The notes beneath the pieces were generated by a model. The model did no database searches, was not told the origin of the DNA, and saw only the letters and a list, made by a program, of their open reading frames with translations. A program made the translations under genes and the position numbers. Below, piece after piece: positions 12,001-22,676 of a DNA stretch of 64,000 bases (positions are counted from its first letter, which is position 1; every line of letters begins with the position of its first letter). This stretch comes from Toxonevra muliebris (Eukaryota > Arthropoda > Insecta > Diptera > Pallopteridae), in assembly GCA_963691655.1 (NCBI GenBank), contig OY829326.1:143858998-143922997 (forward strand), given 5' to 3'.

Positions 12001-15000
12001 TCGAGAAACTTCTTTTGAAGCCAGTGGAGACTTTCCGATATCGTCTTTTTCATCATCTTCCTTAGCGATTTCAACGACGGAAGGTGGTTGTGAAATTTCT
12101 TTAGCTTTCTCTTCCAAAGACGTAGCAGACTCTTTTTGTAATTCTGCTTTAATTTCAACTTCTTGAATATCTTCCGATGCTTTTCGACTTGCTTGCAAGG
12201 ACTTTTGTACCTCAACTTCGATTGCTTCTTCAATAGTTGCTGGACTTTCTAATGAGACAGTATCTTCGTGTTCTTTAGGTTTGGCTGAAGCTACAGTGGC
12301 AGGAGAAGCAATGGTAGCAACAGGAGCCGGAAGTTCATCTTCAGAGGTAATCTCACTTCCTTCTTTCTCTTCGGGTGTACCTACAGATTTTTTAAGCTCT
12401 TTTGATACTTCAGGTTCAACTTTAGCATCTTTTTCTTCTTTTATTTCCTCATCTGGTTTTTTAACAATTGTTGCAGTTTTCTTAATTTCAGCAGACGAGC
12501 TTGGTAATTCGGGAGACTTAGATTTTTCTTTCTCTTCTGTTTGCTTAGTGTCTTTTTCTTCTGGCTCAGCTAAAGGTGATTCTTTCAATGGAGACTTTAT
12601 TTCACTTATTTCTACTTCGGATATTTTTGTTTCTTCGACTTTTTCATCATCATCAGCAGTTGGAGACTTCTCAATAATCTGTTTCTCTTCATGCTTTTCT
12701 TCAATGCCATCCATAATTTTTTCTTCCTTCGCTTCAGCCTTTTCATCTGTAATATCCTTGTCTTCTGTTTCTTTCTCTTCTTTCGCAATTTCTTCCTTAT
12801 GCGACATCGGTTTCCCGCTCTCTTGTGTATCCTTTTCATACAGACCCAAATCAGCTTCCTCATGAACAGGCAAGTCGGCTACCTCATCAGGTGTTTTAAT
12901 AACATCACGCATAAGATTTTGCTGTGCTTCAAATGTCATTTTCATTGGCAGGACTCGTTCTGCAGTAGCTAAACCGACAACTACAGCTGCGGTAACCATT
13001 TCAGCAGGAACTCCCTTTGTGGAAATACTGGGCCCATGTGATGGCATAGTAGCCGAAGCAGCAACGTCAACTTCTTTAGTTTCCTCTTTTACATATTTCT
13101 CTTCTATAACAAGGTCCTCCTTGATTTCGTCCAGTGGAATACGTTCATCTTCTGGAAGTGTTGGTGCTGTTGTAGCGCCTGATTCAATTGTGGCAGAAAA
13201 CTTTTCTTCTGGAAGACTTTCTTGCAAATTAGCTGGTACGGCTTCATGGGCTTCAATTGGTTCATCTTTAGTATCGGATGTTTTCTTCGCGCTGCTAATT
13301 TTATCATCGGGGGTTGGCGATGAGAGTTCCTCTTCGGTTTTACCGAGATGCTCCTCGGTGCGAGACCTAACAATTTCCTTAGCAGTACTAATAATTTCCT
13401 GAACTTCTGCTTTAATTTCAGATTTTTCAGGTGATGATATTTGAATTCTATCTTCTTTGGTTTCACTGTCAAGTTTTTCATCTACTGCAGGCTCTTCAGA
13501 TTCTGGTCCTTCTGCCGCTAGTTCTTCTCTTACTATCGCTGCTTCACCTTCAGTCTCCTCTAGTCTGGCTTTTCTATCTTCGGCTTCTGCTTTAGCAATA
13601 GCTGCTTCAATTTCCTCTTCTGCACTCTTTTTGCGTTTCTTTTCCGATTCTTGCGAATCACGTTGATGCTTCTGGATCTCTTCTTCTTTCGTTATACTGC
13701 TTTCTTGTTCCACAATAGAGTCCTCAGTATATTGTTCGATTTCCTCTTTTTCGATGATAAGGTACTCTTCCTCTTCTTCTGCTTCTGTGGTGCTATCCTG
13801 TTTTGAAACTTCCCGCAATTCGGCTTGAAGCTGTTTTTGCCGTTTCATTTCATCGCGGCTAAATACTGCTTCGATTTCACGGACCACTTCCTGTTCTTCC
13901 TTAAGGTCATCGAGTTCACGTTGTTTTTCTGCATCCAGCTCTTGTGATACGGTCAAATCCTGCATTTTTTTGGCTGCAGTAGCTTCATCAGCTGATGGTG
14001 TCGATACCAGACTTGAATCTGTGGTGCCCCCTTTATCGAGACGAGATTTTTTGGGATCTGCTTTAGGTTTGGCTGATTTAATAGGACTACCTGGAGCACG
14101 CTTCGATGGTGAAGTGCCACGTGGTCGTCGGGAAATAGGCTTACGTTGTTGTACTTGTTGTTGTGTTCGAGAAGTCTCTTTCCTCTCGGTAGTAGTACGA
14201 GAAATTTCACGTCGTGTAGTAGCGGAAGCTGTAGTAGACGTTTGCCTTATAGCTTGCTGTTTGGACTCTAGTACTTTACGGTTGTTTGCTTCCTTGGCAC
14301 TCTTAGCTGGAGTACTACTAGGACTTGATTTGGTAGCACGTGTAATAACCTTTGGTTTGACATCACGTGCTGATGTCTTTACAGTTGATGTCTCATGTCT
14401 GCGTGGTGTTGCAGTAGGTGAGCTCTTCTTATCAGTAGTAAGGTCTTTCTTAACGATTTTACGATCCATTGATTTGGGTGGCTTAGTGTCAATGCGTGAA
14501 CGTACAACCGGTTTCACTTCAGCGCGCGGTTTTTCGGATTTACCCTTGGTTGCTTTTACAGTTTTGCTGATATCTGTGATAGAATCAATTGCATCTTTCG
14601 ATGAATCAATTTGTTGTTGCGGTTTCACAATAAGGACCTCTACTTTCTTTTCAACCGCTTCTTTGTTGTCTTCCTCGGCGGTGTCACCGTCGAGCTTGTC
14701 ACCATCTTTACTTGCAGTTTCAGCAGTTTGATCCACAGCCGCTTCGTCGCCAGTTTCACCAGCCAGTTCATCAGTGTCTACAGAGTCGTTTTTCTTTCTG
14801 AGCGTCGAAATTTTGCTTTCAGCATCTAGCTTTTCGATTTTGCTTTCCTCAGCAGCAGCGGCTTCTTTTATTCTATTATCTTGTTGTACTGCCACAGCAG
14901 CTGTCGCAATTGGGGCAAATTTACCCACTTTGGATGCAACACTAACTGGCTCAATACCTCCACCAACACCAATGGCAGATTTCAATGTCTTACGCGTAGT

Positions 15001-15686
15001 TGTCACTGTTTGTATGGTAGGTGCAATTGACTTAGCAGTGCAGGTTGAATGCTTCATAAATTCCAAATGTTTAAGTTTTTCTAAGCCTTCCTGTATCTTA
15101 AAATCTGGAGTACTGCCGGGGAAGAGTATACGTGTTATGGTATCATCTGGATTTGCGGGTTGCCATACCAATAAAGCACAAACCGATACTAGATTCTGCA
15201 GTGGAAAATTAAACTCACGTGTATCACGTGACGCAAACAAACGCTGATCACCCGCATTCCATTTTTGTAGAAAATCTTTAACTTCCTTTGAATCACGTGA
15301 CGGACTTATGACATACATATCTAATGTACCATGGCCGACTTTATGATATAAATTTATCGGTTCCTGATTGCGATAGCAAGTTTGTGGTTTTAGCTCTAAC
15401 GATTTCAAATCACTGACCAAATTGTGACCACGCTCAAATAAATCCACTAACAAAGGATTACGATCTTTATCACCATCCGGACTGGGCAAACCGCCCTTAC
15501 GGTCGGGGATGTTGCAAAAGAAATGCCCGATTTGTGGATAGACATGTGCATCACGCTTACGGGCAACAACTGCACCAAGACCCTGAATATTAGTATTGTT
15601 AAGCCGTGTCATAAGAACGGCATCCAAACGATCCAAATGTCGCGCGAAATCCCAGAAGCAAGCTTTGCGATTAAAGCCACCGTCGA
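1..15686 (-). CDS. futsch: futsch giant exon (MAP1 domain end, rod and repeats)
   Basis: One uninterrupted reading frame runs from the acceptor cctcag before 15686 to the left edge, about 5,228 codons with no stop in any line I checked. It opens with VDGGFNRKACFWDF and continues the conserved domain to about 15000, with landmarks RKRDAHVYPQIGHFFCN and KVGHGTLDMYVISPSRDSKE. Next come Ala/Lys/Glu-rich and basic linkers (about 15000-13700, including KPISRRPRGTSPSKRAPGSP near 14070-14150), then long acidic/basic alternating sequence rich in EEE and KKK. After that follow the 56-residue array, the helical VSKK region, and the conserved patch VQRMLVTASSEDGG (around 4470). The 44-residue array and the segment RETVAEFLATEKIVSAKESL (around 150) come last. 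Low complexity accounts for the many spurious antisense open frames. Confidence 0.95.
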
Positions 15687-16451
15687 CTGAGGAATATAGA
15701 ATAATATCCAATATCAAAAAATGTCTATCTAGTTAAACATTAGTTCATTTATAAATGTAAAAAATACATACCTAACATATTAAAACCATTAATGCCAAAG
15801 AGTGCAGCATCGCCCTGCCCACCCGGGAAGACATACAAAGTTGGATGTGTAAAACGTATGTTGCCAACAACATCCGAAGTCTCAAGTAAATCACGTAATG
15901 ATGTAGGAATAAGCATGGGTGCAAGAAAATCTACACAAAAATTATTAGTCATCGAACATTTTTTGTATTCATAATTTTAAGCTTACCAATAAAGCCATTA
16001 ATGCTCTCGCTGCTTGTATCCAATACATCAACAGGATTAATGCGTATCTTGCAAAGGCGTGCAAAGCTTTTATCTGGCAATGACTGCCATTGACCAGCAT
16101 CAGCACAATGTATATTCATTGAGATCGTATCGGCATAGGCGCGTATAACTCTTTGTACATCATGTTCTTGGAAAGCTTCAGAAAAATCAGCTACAGAGAA
16201 GGTCCCATCCTAGATATAAGAAAATTTAGAAAATGTGTAATTTCATAATTACTATTGATATGTAAAATAGAGTTTTACCTGTAGTATCCAGGAACCATTA
16301 CCAGAAAATGTATAGCCTGCATGTATAATGTGACGATGGCGCGTAAAACTGCTCAATAAATTACGCATACATTGTATGAGCGTATTGTATTGAGGATGTA
16401 TTAAAACTTCAGTGACTAGATTTTCACTAGCGTACTGAATGAGTCGTTCCC
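1..16451 (-). CDS. futsch: futsch, MAP1B-type microtubule-associated protein (partial at both ends)
   Basis: Four exons join in frame: 16451-16279, 16209-15987, 15930-15772 and 15686-1, giving at least 5,413 residues. The conserved start of the visible protein reads ERLIQYASENLVTEVLIHPQ, and later come VDGGFNRKACFWDFARHLDR and TPDEVADLPVHEEADLGL. From memory of the family these segments are nearly identical to Drosophila Futsch, the fly MAP1 heavy-chain orthologue that binds neuronal microtubules. The protein then becomes a very long polar Lys/Glu/Ser-rich rod with SRPES and SRRES phosphorylation-type motifs. The frame is open to position 1, where it ends in KDESRR, so the C-terminal microtubule-binding light-chain region lies outside. 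The N-terminus is also missing, because the first acceptor splits a Gly codon. Drosophila Futsch is about 5,500 residues, so this protein is probably longer. Shorter open frames on both strands inside this span are shadows of the repeats. Confidence 0.96.
690..3860 (-). repeat. futsch 44-residue (132-bp) tandem array
   Basis: The plus-strand landmark gattc.cgtct recurs from 743 to 3758. It gives 24 landmark copies with 22 intervals of exactly 132 bp and a single interval of 111 bp (2723 to 2834). The encoded unit is built on SRRESVVSTAESKKDDKSPT followed by PAKDASRPESVASHVSTKDE and an acidic or basic tail. The 111-bp unit lacks seven residues around KDASRP, so the frame is kept. Each unit has two R-x-x-S type serines plus an S-P site, consistent with a heavily phosphorylated rod. 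The outer copies, below about 900 and above 3700, are more diverged than the central ones, as expected for array turnover by unequal exchange. Confidence 0.95.
4800..6500 (-). repeat. futsch helical VSKK/EDAK imperfect repeat region
   Basis: The minus-strand frame here encodes a long run of loosely periodic charged helical segments, such as EEVSKKAEDAKIVAEDIIK, EISKKADEIKDIVEDVSKK and EEISKKVDAAKSVTESV. The consensus is roughly EEVSKKxxDAKxIVxD with a spacing near 20-22 residues. It contains almost no proline or glycine and alternates K/E/D with V/I/A, a pattern like 11/22-mer amphipathic helices (apolipoprotein or LEA-like) or a coiled coil. My memory of Drosophila Futsch includes a shorter region of similar character before the KVLKSEKDITEIIPDFD-type segment, which is present here at about 4510-4580. 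The amphipathic function is inferred from composition only. Confidence 0.75.
7140..12000 (-). repeat. futsch 56-residue (168-bp) tandem array
   Basis: The plus-strand landmark acgcttccagcaa recurs every 168 bp without any phase slip from 7337 to 11369, which makes 25 copies. More diverged copies follow at 11489, 11645, 11810 and 11978 with intervals of 120, 156, 165 and 168 bp, all multiples of three. The encoded unit contains IKDEKSPIASTEVSRRVSVA, then SATKDEAEKSAVASKEVSRP, then ESIAGSVKDEGEKAES. Each unit is itself an ancient doublet (SRR.SVA and SRPESIA halves). Neighbouring units alternate between two subtypes, giving a 336-bp higher-order period. The SRPES/KDE core resembles the shorter Drosophila Futsch repeat, but the unit length is different. 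Confidence 0.95.
15772..15930 (-). CDS. futsch: futsch internal exon, MAP1 N-terminal domain part 3
   Basis: The exon is 159 bp (2+156+1 bases), with acceptor tgtag before 15930 and donor G|gtatgt at 15772. It encodes FLAPMLIPTSLRDLLETSDV and then VVGNIRFTHPTLYVFPGGQG, ending GINGFNML with one base of the next Val codon. The flanking introns are 56 bp (15931-15986) and 85 bp (15687-15771), both GT-AG and typical in size for Diptera. An ATG-initiated frame extends past the acceptor to 15952 and another past the donor to 15749, but both are read-throughs into intron. Confidence 0.93.
   Translation of the reverse strand: MFLHPCLFLHHYVIYLRLRMLLATYVLHIQLCMSSRVGRAMLHSLALMVLIC
15987..16209 (-). CDS. 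futsch: futsch internal exon, MAP1 N-terminal domain part 2
   Basis: The exon is 223 bp, with acceptor ctag before 16209 and donor G|gtaagc at 15987. It begins DGTFSVADFSEAFQEHDVQR, contains RAYADTISMNIHCADAG and ends NPVDVLDTSSESINGFI, plus the first base of the next codon (Asp). The 69-bp intron upstream (16210-16278) is bounded by GT-AG. The sequence is collinear with the conserved MAP1 N-terminal region, which has a metallo-beta-lactamase-like fold in the family as I recall. I see no catalytic metal motif. Confidence 0.93.
16279..16451 (-). CDS. futsch: futsch internal exon, MAP1 N-terminal domain part 1
   Basis: The exon is 173 bp. The minus strand shows cgtttcag before 16451 as acceptor and CAG|gtaaaa at 16279 as donor. 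Two bases (GG) complete a split Gly codon, then 57 codons follow, starting ERLIQYASENLVTEVLIHPQ and ending GYTFSGNGSWILQ. The exon therefore ends on a codon boundary. The split first codon requires at least one further upstream exon, which I could not identify between here and position 64000. Confidence 0.93.
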
Positions 16452-16974
16452 CTGAAACGAAAGGAAAACAGAAAGTGAGATATTGATTTTTCTTTAGTTT
16501 TTAATTTAATTTAACTTAAGGTATAAATGGCTTGACAATAACAATTAAAATAAAATTTTGTTTCTTTAAAAACATAGAACAGTTCAACTCTGAAGAAAAG
16601 CAGTTCAACTCTATTGGAGTAAAAAAATTCAGTGCTAATGTTTTCAAATTTTTTTTTATCCATTATGAGGTTTATAATTTGTACAGCATGACTGAGACTG
16701 TGTGTTCTTATAAGGAATGGATATATAAGTCCTAATCTATAAAATTTTTAAGTAAAACGATTCCAACATTTATCAACCTCCTTGTTATAGGTAGGGTAGT
16801 TATTGCGGAGTCAGTGACTCTTGATGTTCACTCACATCCAATGTTAGTGAACAATGAGAAGCAGCCAAGTGCTTAGGCTTTCTAAAACGGTGTAAAACAA
16901 ACTACACTCTGACTGGTTTCCGTTTGATCCACACTACTTATGCCCATCCCAAAATGAAATATAATTCGCACCCA

Positions 16975-17340
16975 TGAGCAGGAGCTTTACGAACCCAACT
17001 GGAGCTTCTGGACCTATTCAATATCAAGCGATAAAACTAATAGGAGACAGTAGGGTTGCCAGCTCTATTCAGCACTTGGAGTATCGTAGAAACGTGGCCT
17101 GCTCGACTCTATTCTACCGGTATTTTCATGGTAGAAGTTCTGCAGAAATACACGCGATTATTTAACCGGCTCCCTGCAAATATTTTTCCTGATTGTTATG
17201 GCCTCTCCAAAATTAAAACAAACGTTTACAAACACTTCTCCCTCTTTCCTTCTCCCATTAACCTATCTTCCTTTCCCACTCAACACAATGTCCTAGTGCT
17301 ACCTCAATTCGTGCAATCTTTTACTGTCTAAAGCGTAACA
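16975..17340 (+). mobile_element. LINE (CR1/jockey-type) ORF2 C-terminal fragment
   Basis: The plus strand encodes SSIQHLEYRRNVACSTLFYRYFHGRSSAEIHAI and, after a deletion and frame change, LFNRLPANIFPDCYGLSKIK. This matches the usual C-terminal end of non-LTR retrotransposon reverse transcriptase proteins lacking RNase H (RRN.ACL.LFYRYFHG...WN.LP..VFP..Y). It is short, frameshifted and without the catalytic domain, so it is a dead fragment. Confidence 0.7.
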
Positions 17341-17539
17341 TTATCTTTCTCTGCTTTTCCTTGGCTATTTCTATTTCATTATTACAGGCTACTTTCATTT
17401 GATTTTCACTAGATTCTTCACTTCATTTTCACAAATTTCACTTTCGATTTTTGTTTTTTCTTTTGCTACTAATCTCCTTAAGCAGCTGCATCTGATAATA
17501 TATCTATATTTTAATTTTTCTCTTATCTTTTAATACAAA
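17340..17539. other. AT-rich noncoding, nothing recognised
   Basis: Pyrimidine-rich, AT-rich sequence between the LINE fragment and the TIR element. I see no open frame or structure. Confidence 0.5.
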
Positions 17540-18734
17540 TATGCAGTGTGGCCAACTTTTATTTTTCAAAATCTGCTAAAATGAAGAAAAAACGCGTATT
17601 TTCTTTTAAAAAAGTGCTAAATTTTTCCCTTATAAAAGTGTTAAACACAAATTTTTTATATACAGGAGAATAGTGGTTATTCGTACCTCGTTAATTTGAA
17701 AATCTTAATAATTCGTAACAAACTGCTGGTCCCTTGAAAAAATCGCGTTAATTCGCAAAAATTCTACACATTTTGGTCCCCTCACTAATTCGTATTTTTT
17801 TTTTTCAATACAAGGTCTGTTTAACCTCTTATAAATCGAAATTGGTTGTTGACAACCTCTTATAATTCGTAATGCAAAGCAAAATTATATGGAACTATGA
17901 TTCGAAAAAAATCAATCATTGTATATAGCTGCGTTCACTTTTTTTGTGGAATTTTTTGTGTTTTTCGTGGTTGACAAAATACGCGAGATGAGCATATCCC
18001 AATAATGTAAAACGTAATACGTAATATTTCATATTTTGGGTCTTAAAATCTTCGTCTTTTCTTAAGTGGGCCCTGCGTTTTATTAGTTTGGAGAAATCGA
18101 TTGTTAAAAAAGAGTGCTACTTGAAAGTATTATATTTCGAAAGTATTTTGTGAAAATTACAGAGACGCGGAGTGCTTTCGTAGATATAGACGATTATAGC
18201 GCCGAGTGTCGGTCAGGCCAAAACAGTTACGCGACGCTTTGACTTCCCTTTCGACCGTTCAGAAATCCAGCACCTCCTGATTAATAACTCTTAATTCTTG
18301 CTGACTAATCTGTTAATTTACAAATTACGATCAGCCATCACAAAGAATATGTAATATACTTATTTTATATGTTAAAAACCGATAATCAAAACTTTAAACC
18401 TGTTTTTCTCAAAACAAGATTTTTGCCATTTTTTATTCGAGTCAAAAGAGAGCCCATGTCCAAAAGTTGGGTGAGGTTTGTTTATCTATCAGTAACTCGA
18501 AACACTCCATCTCGTTCAAATTTGGTGTGGCAATTACTACCCAATATGATTAAACTTTGTGCAAGCTTAAGTCGGATCGATTTTGAGAGTGGGTTCCCTT
18601 GAAGTGAAATCTCCCATGTGCCAGAAGAATGTTATAATATGAAATTATATCGATGCGGGGAATTCGATCGAAAATCGGGGAATTTTTCGAGGGCTATCGG
18701 GGAGAAAGAAAAAATGAGTTGGCATCCCTGGAGG
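17540..18734. mobile_element. Probable hAT-like non-autonomous element
   Basis: The left end carries CAGTGTGGCCAACT (17544) and the right end, read inward on the minus strand, CAGGGATGCCAACT (ending 18730). These are imperfect terminal inverted repeats of the CAGGGATGCC type common in insect hAT elements. A direct repeat TAATACAAA lies just outside both ends (17531-17539 and 18735-18743) and may be the target duplication, which would add a few bases to the termini. The interior has no transposase and contains several TTCG-rich stretches. Confidence 0.5.
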
Positions 18735-18993
18735 TAATACAAAATACCGATAACACGAACATTAAATACGAAGTTAAGTTTCTGAACATTGCGGAATAAG
18801 AGCATGTGATAGTAGCATCAACTCTCTTTTCCTCTTCTTTAAATTTTTTTTCTATGAATTAGTTCTTGATCAGCTCTTAAACGGTGAGATTAATATCATG
18901 CGATTTTTTGCATTCCCTTTTGAAGTTTCACTTAGCTCTTATACAGTGGGATTAGTTGCATGAAACTTTCGCGATTATAGTTTTCGTCGCTAT

Positions 18994-19661
18994 GGCTGAT
19001 GTTACACGGTCAATGTTTTGCTGTCAATGTTTTCTGGTTTTACTCTCTTTTCATCATTTTGTTTGAAGCCCTGTTACACTATCAGTTTTTTGCTGAATGT
19101 TATTTTTTAATACTTTTATCAGCAACTATGTTTTTCCAACTAAAAAGTATTTAATTGTATTTTGGAGTGAATGAAAATTCAACAATTGGAATGCAATTGG
19201 ATGGAAAATAATTATAATGACAATATGAGATAATGTTGGTGGAAATAGCAACAAATTATACAAAAAATATTGCATTTATATATGAAAAACACAGAAAAAT
19301 AATCTTTAAAATTTGCGAACTATTAAAATCAGCTACGACACTTTGTTACTTGGCCATTGAATTACCATGTTTTTATAAAAATTATTATGTAATTTTTTAA
19401 ACAATACTCATTTTCACAAACAAGCAAAAGCTAACAACGCAAAAGGTGGCAAAGAAAAAAAATGTATTTTTAAATTAGTAAAAAGTGTAGTATTTTTCAT
19501 AAAATATTAGTATTTCCAATAAAATGCAACAGTGTATCTGCATCAACTCCATTTTATTTGAAGTGATGCAGGTTTTTTTCGTCAGTAAAAAAATTTGAAT
19601 TTTTCAAAACAACAACAATTTCATTGTTTGACAGCAAAACATTGATCGTGTAACATCGCCC
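18994..19661. mobile_element. MITE with 30-bp terminal inverted repeats
   Basis: GATGTTACACGGTCAATGTT starts at 18998 and continues to 19027. Its inverted copy occupies 19628-19657 with one mismatch in 30 bp. The interior is about 600 bp of AT-rich noncoding sequence. Flanking TAT/CTATGG repeats on both sides suggest a short target duplication. A 3-bp duplication would favour PIF/Harbinger, but the family is not certain. Confidence 0.8.
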
Positions 19662-21640
19662 TATGGAAAAACATTGAACTACGAAAGTGTGAAAAAAGAA
19701 ACTACAAAAACTTTCATCAAAATGCTGTCCATACGATTTTGTCTACCCCCTGTCGTTTCTCCCCTCATCCGTACATTTTTCCAAGTTTTATGAGACAGTC
19801 TAAGAGCAGACTTGTACCTTATTGAAGCTTTTATTTATTTATTTTTTATTTACATTCTTACATTGTTGCAGTAAAGCCGAAACTGACAAATATAATTTTG
19901 CAATTCCCTTTAAAATTGTGATGATTTAAAAAAAAGGACTCCATCTCTCCTGAAATTACCCTACATACATATTATAATATGTGCAGCAATTTTTAATTTT
20001 TACAAATTTCCATAATAAAAAAGCCTTGAGGTACACAATGTGTAAATAAAAAAGCTTCAACTGACAAGGAAGGACAAATGAAGCTGGAAATATTTCATTA
20101 TAAAATGTTTACTATAATTACAATTACACCTGTGCATCATCGTGAACGTACCTACACGTTAGTACCTCTATATCCACCTTTCGATTCATTTGGTAGGTAA
20201 ACAATTTCTAAAAAGTTTTTATTAAAATCTTAATATTTTATTAGCTACACGAATATCCATAAAGTGCCTAGCGTAATTTTACAATGCGTCCGCTTGTTTG
20301 TCTTCTAAAATGTAATTAAATACATAAAATTTTAATATGAAACGTATTAGCTTTCCACCATTGTGTGCCCATAGAAATTTTGGGCATTTTAAGACATGAC
20401 GTATGACATATTTATGCACACATAAAAAGGCATGCCTAAATCAAAATGAAAGGAAGCAACAACGACTTCAATGTCACAGGCACTGAAAAATAATTATAAT
20501 TTCCTTTTGCACGCCTATTTTAACGCACCCTGGCATAGCAACATACAAGCATATGCAATCAAATTATTAAATTAATTATAAGCAGTTGAAGTTTTGTTTT
20601 ACGTAATACATAATTGAAATTATGATTTTTAATTATATTCATATAAAGAAATTTATATGTTTGAATTATAGAAAAGAGCTTCCCTATCAAAAAGCAAAGT
20701 TAAAAAAGGATTTTTTCCCTCCCTACATAATCAAAAGTATTGAAATTTAAAATTAATTAATTTTTTTTCTTATTCTTACCCTCTCATATCTAACTCAGTA
20801 AGTTAAGGTTTGAACAAATTTAAACAACCACTTAAAATCCCCCAGAAAAATTAAATTCGATCGTTTAAAATTTCTGAACAATTGTAGCTTAAATGTATCT
20901 AATTTTAAAAATGAAAATTGTTAAATAAAATTTTACGCATCATTAGAAAATTCCACTCTCTTTCTTTCTTGCCTGCATTGTGTATTAAATAGCACCTTTA
21001 GCATTATGCACACGTAGCATATATTTCCGGGTGACTAACATTAATGGTTTTCTTTTATGCATAAAAGAATTTCAAGTATTTCCCTTTAATGACATACAAA
21101 ATAATGTATGAATGTATGTATGTATGTAGGTATACGGAAAAATGAAATAAATATTGTCCCATGTGTGCGAGCGGACAATAGACGTGGCCAAAAAAGTAAA
21201 AAAGGTCTTATCTCTCTTGCGGTTTGATAGTTATAACTTTTTTTTTTTTTTGTGTGGTGGTGTTAACCTGTAACATGTAGGTTCATATTTATTATTATGT
21301 TACATGGATACATACATACATACCATATATGTATAATATACCATATATAATATACATTGTTTATATACACACAAACCCACAATACCAACCAAAATATGCA
21401 TCGAAAAGTTTTTGCTGTTAAAATTTTGTGTACCCTGCATTTTGGAATTAAGGTTATACTTATTCACTTTGAATGAAGTGCTGGAGCTTGAAAGAATTTT
21501 TTTGAAAAACAGAAATGGAACTTGAACTAGGATATTTGTATGTATTGTGCTGCCTTGATAAATTTGAATTCACTATGAGGTTTCTAGTTTCATTTAAAGT
21601 TGTTGTATGGGTCTAGAACAAGCTTTTCGCATCTATTCAT
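19662..21640. other. AT-rich intron-like DNA with TATG microsatellite
   Basis: About 2 kb without any recognisable coding sequence. Short TATG/TACA repeats occur at 21107-21135 and 21300-21360, and a T-run is near 21240. Confidence 0.6.
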
Positions 21641-22250
21641 GTAGTGCGAGTTGTATGTGTACACGATTGGAAGGGACCTACAGATTTGTGCCTTATAAAT
21701 CTTCATAAACGTTTAAAAGCTGCAGTTATTGTAATTTTTTGTGTCAGAGAGGCGGCACGTTCTTCATGGCTTTTTTCTTCGAACCTGCTAAAAGATTGTT
21801 TTGAGAGTCTCCATAGCTTGAGTATCCATAACAAAGTTACACTGTTACATTGTTGGCACTGTGCTCGTCAATGAAATGACTAGAAGAGTATCTGTATTTA
21901 TGTTATTGTATATTGGCTCTGATCCTATTTCCTTTTTGTGACTCCGCAGGACCTTCTCAAAATCTATCGTTGAGGAATGGAATAAAAGGAAATGGCTATA
22001 GTATTGGAATCTAACCCCAGGCTTCAGACAAACGAAAGTGCTCGTCGTTTTCCTTATCCTTAATCAGTCCATCTCCAACACCAAATCGGGCCTTAGACTG
22101 CAAGTGGGCTATATGTTTAGGTATTATGTGCGCAGATATCACTTAAATAAAATGTTTCTGATGAAAAGATAAACATTTTTGGTTTTCATATTAACTCTCC
22201 GCCTACTCACTTTGATGCAGTATGCCCCGATAAGGATTGAAGGAAATGAA
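21640..22250 (+). mobile_element. Non-LTR retrotransposon fragment (RNase H end and C-terminal region)
   Basis: Broken plus-strand frames encode SSNLLKDCFESLHSLSIHNK and VTLLHCWHC, then EEWNKRKW, TPGFRQTKVLV and RYHLNKMFLM. Their order matches the RNase H tail (HSGxxGNE region) followed by the W...GQTK.L...TGH.....HL..M region of I/R1/Loa-type LINE polyproteins. Stops and frameshifts occur throughout. Confidence 0.55.
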
Positions 22251-22676
22251 AAAGAAGATATGAGCATTTGGAAGACATTTTTTTAAACTTTTCAATACTT
22301 TGGAGTGGCCTTATATCCAAAGTATTGAAAAGTTATAAAAGTTAGCGTTAAATTGAATATATTACAAACAAGAACTTATTGAAAACTTAAATTTTATCAA
22401 AGTCATTGATTTTAGGTATTTATTTCAAAGTAGTTTTGATGTAGGGTACGCACAAGTCGATCTAAATCGAACTAAGATTTTCACGTGCCTTTTTTTGATA
22501 CTTACATAAATAAATGTACACTTGTGTATATTAAATTCATGGTCACATATTTTTCTTTTTACATACTTATTTACTTTTTTTTTGTGGGTTACGCAGCTTT
22601 TATATTGTATGATGTTCTGCTTTTTTTTTTGCATCAGTAAATAATATCTCACCTACATACATATGTAGTATGTACA

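Noticed and set aside
12612..12863. Minus-strand Lys/Arg-rich open frame
   Set aside because: An out-of-frame reading of the acidic/basic futsch linker; the true frame there gives conserved TPDEVADLPVHEE.
16456..16980. Possible continuation of futsch exon upstream of 16451
   Set aside because: A clear acceptor sits at 16452-16453 and the sequence beyond is AT-rich with stops; no conserved MAP1 residues are encoded.
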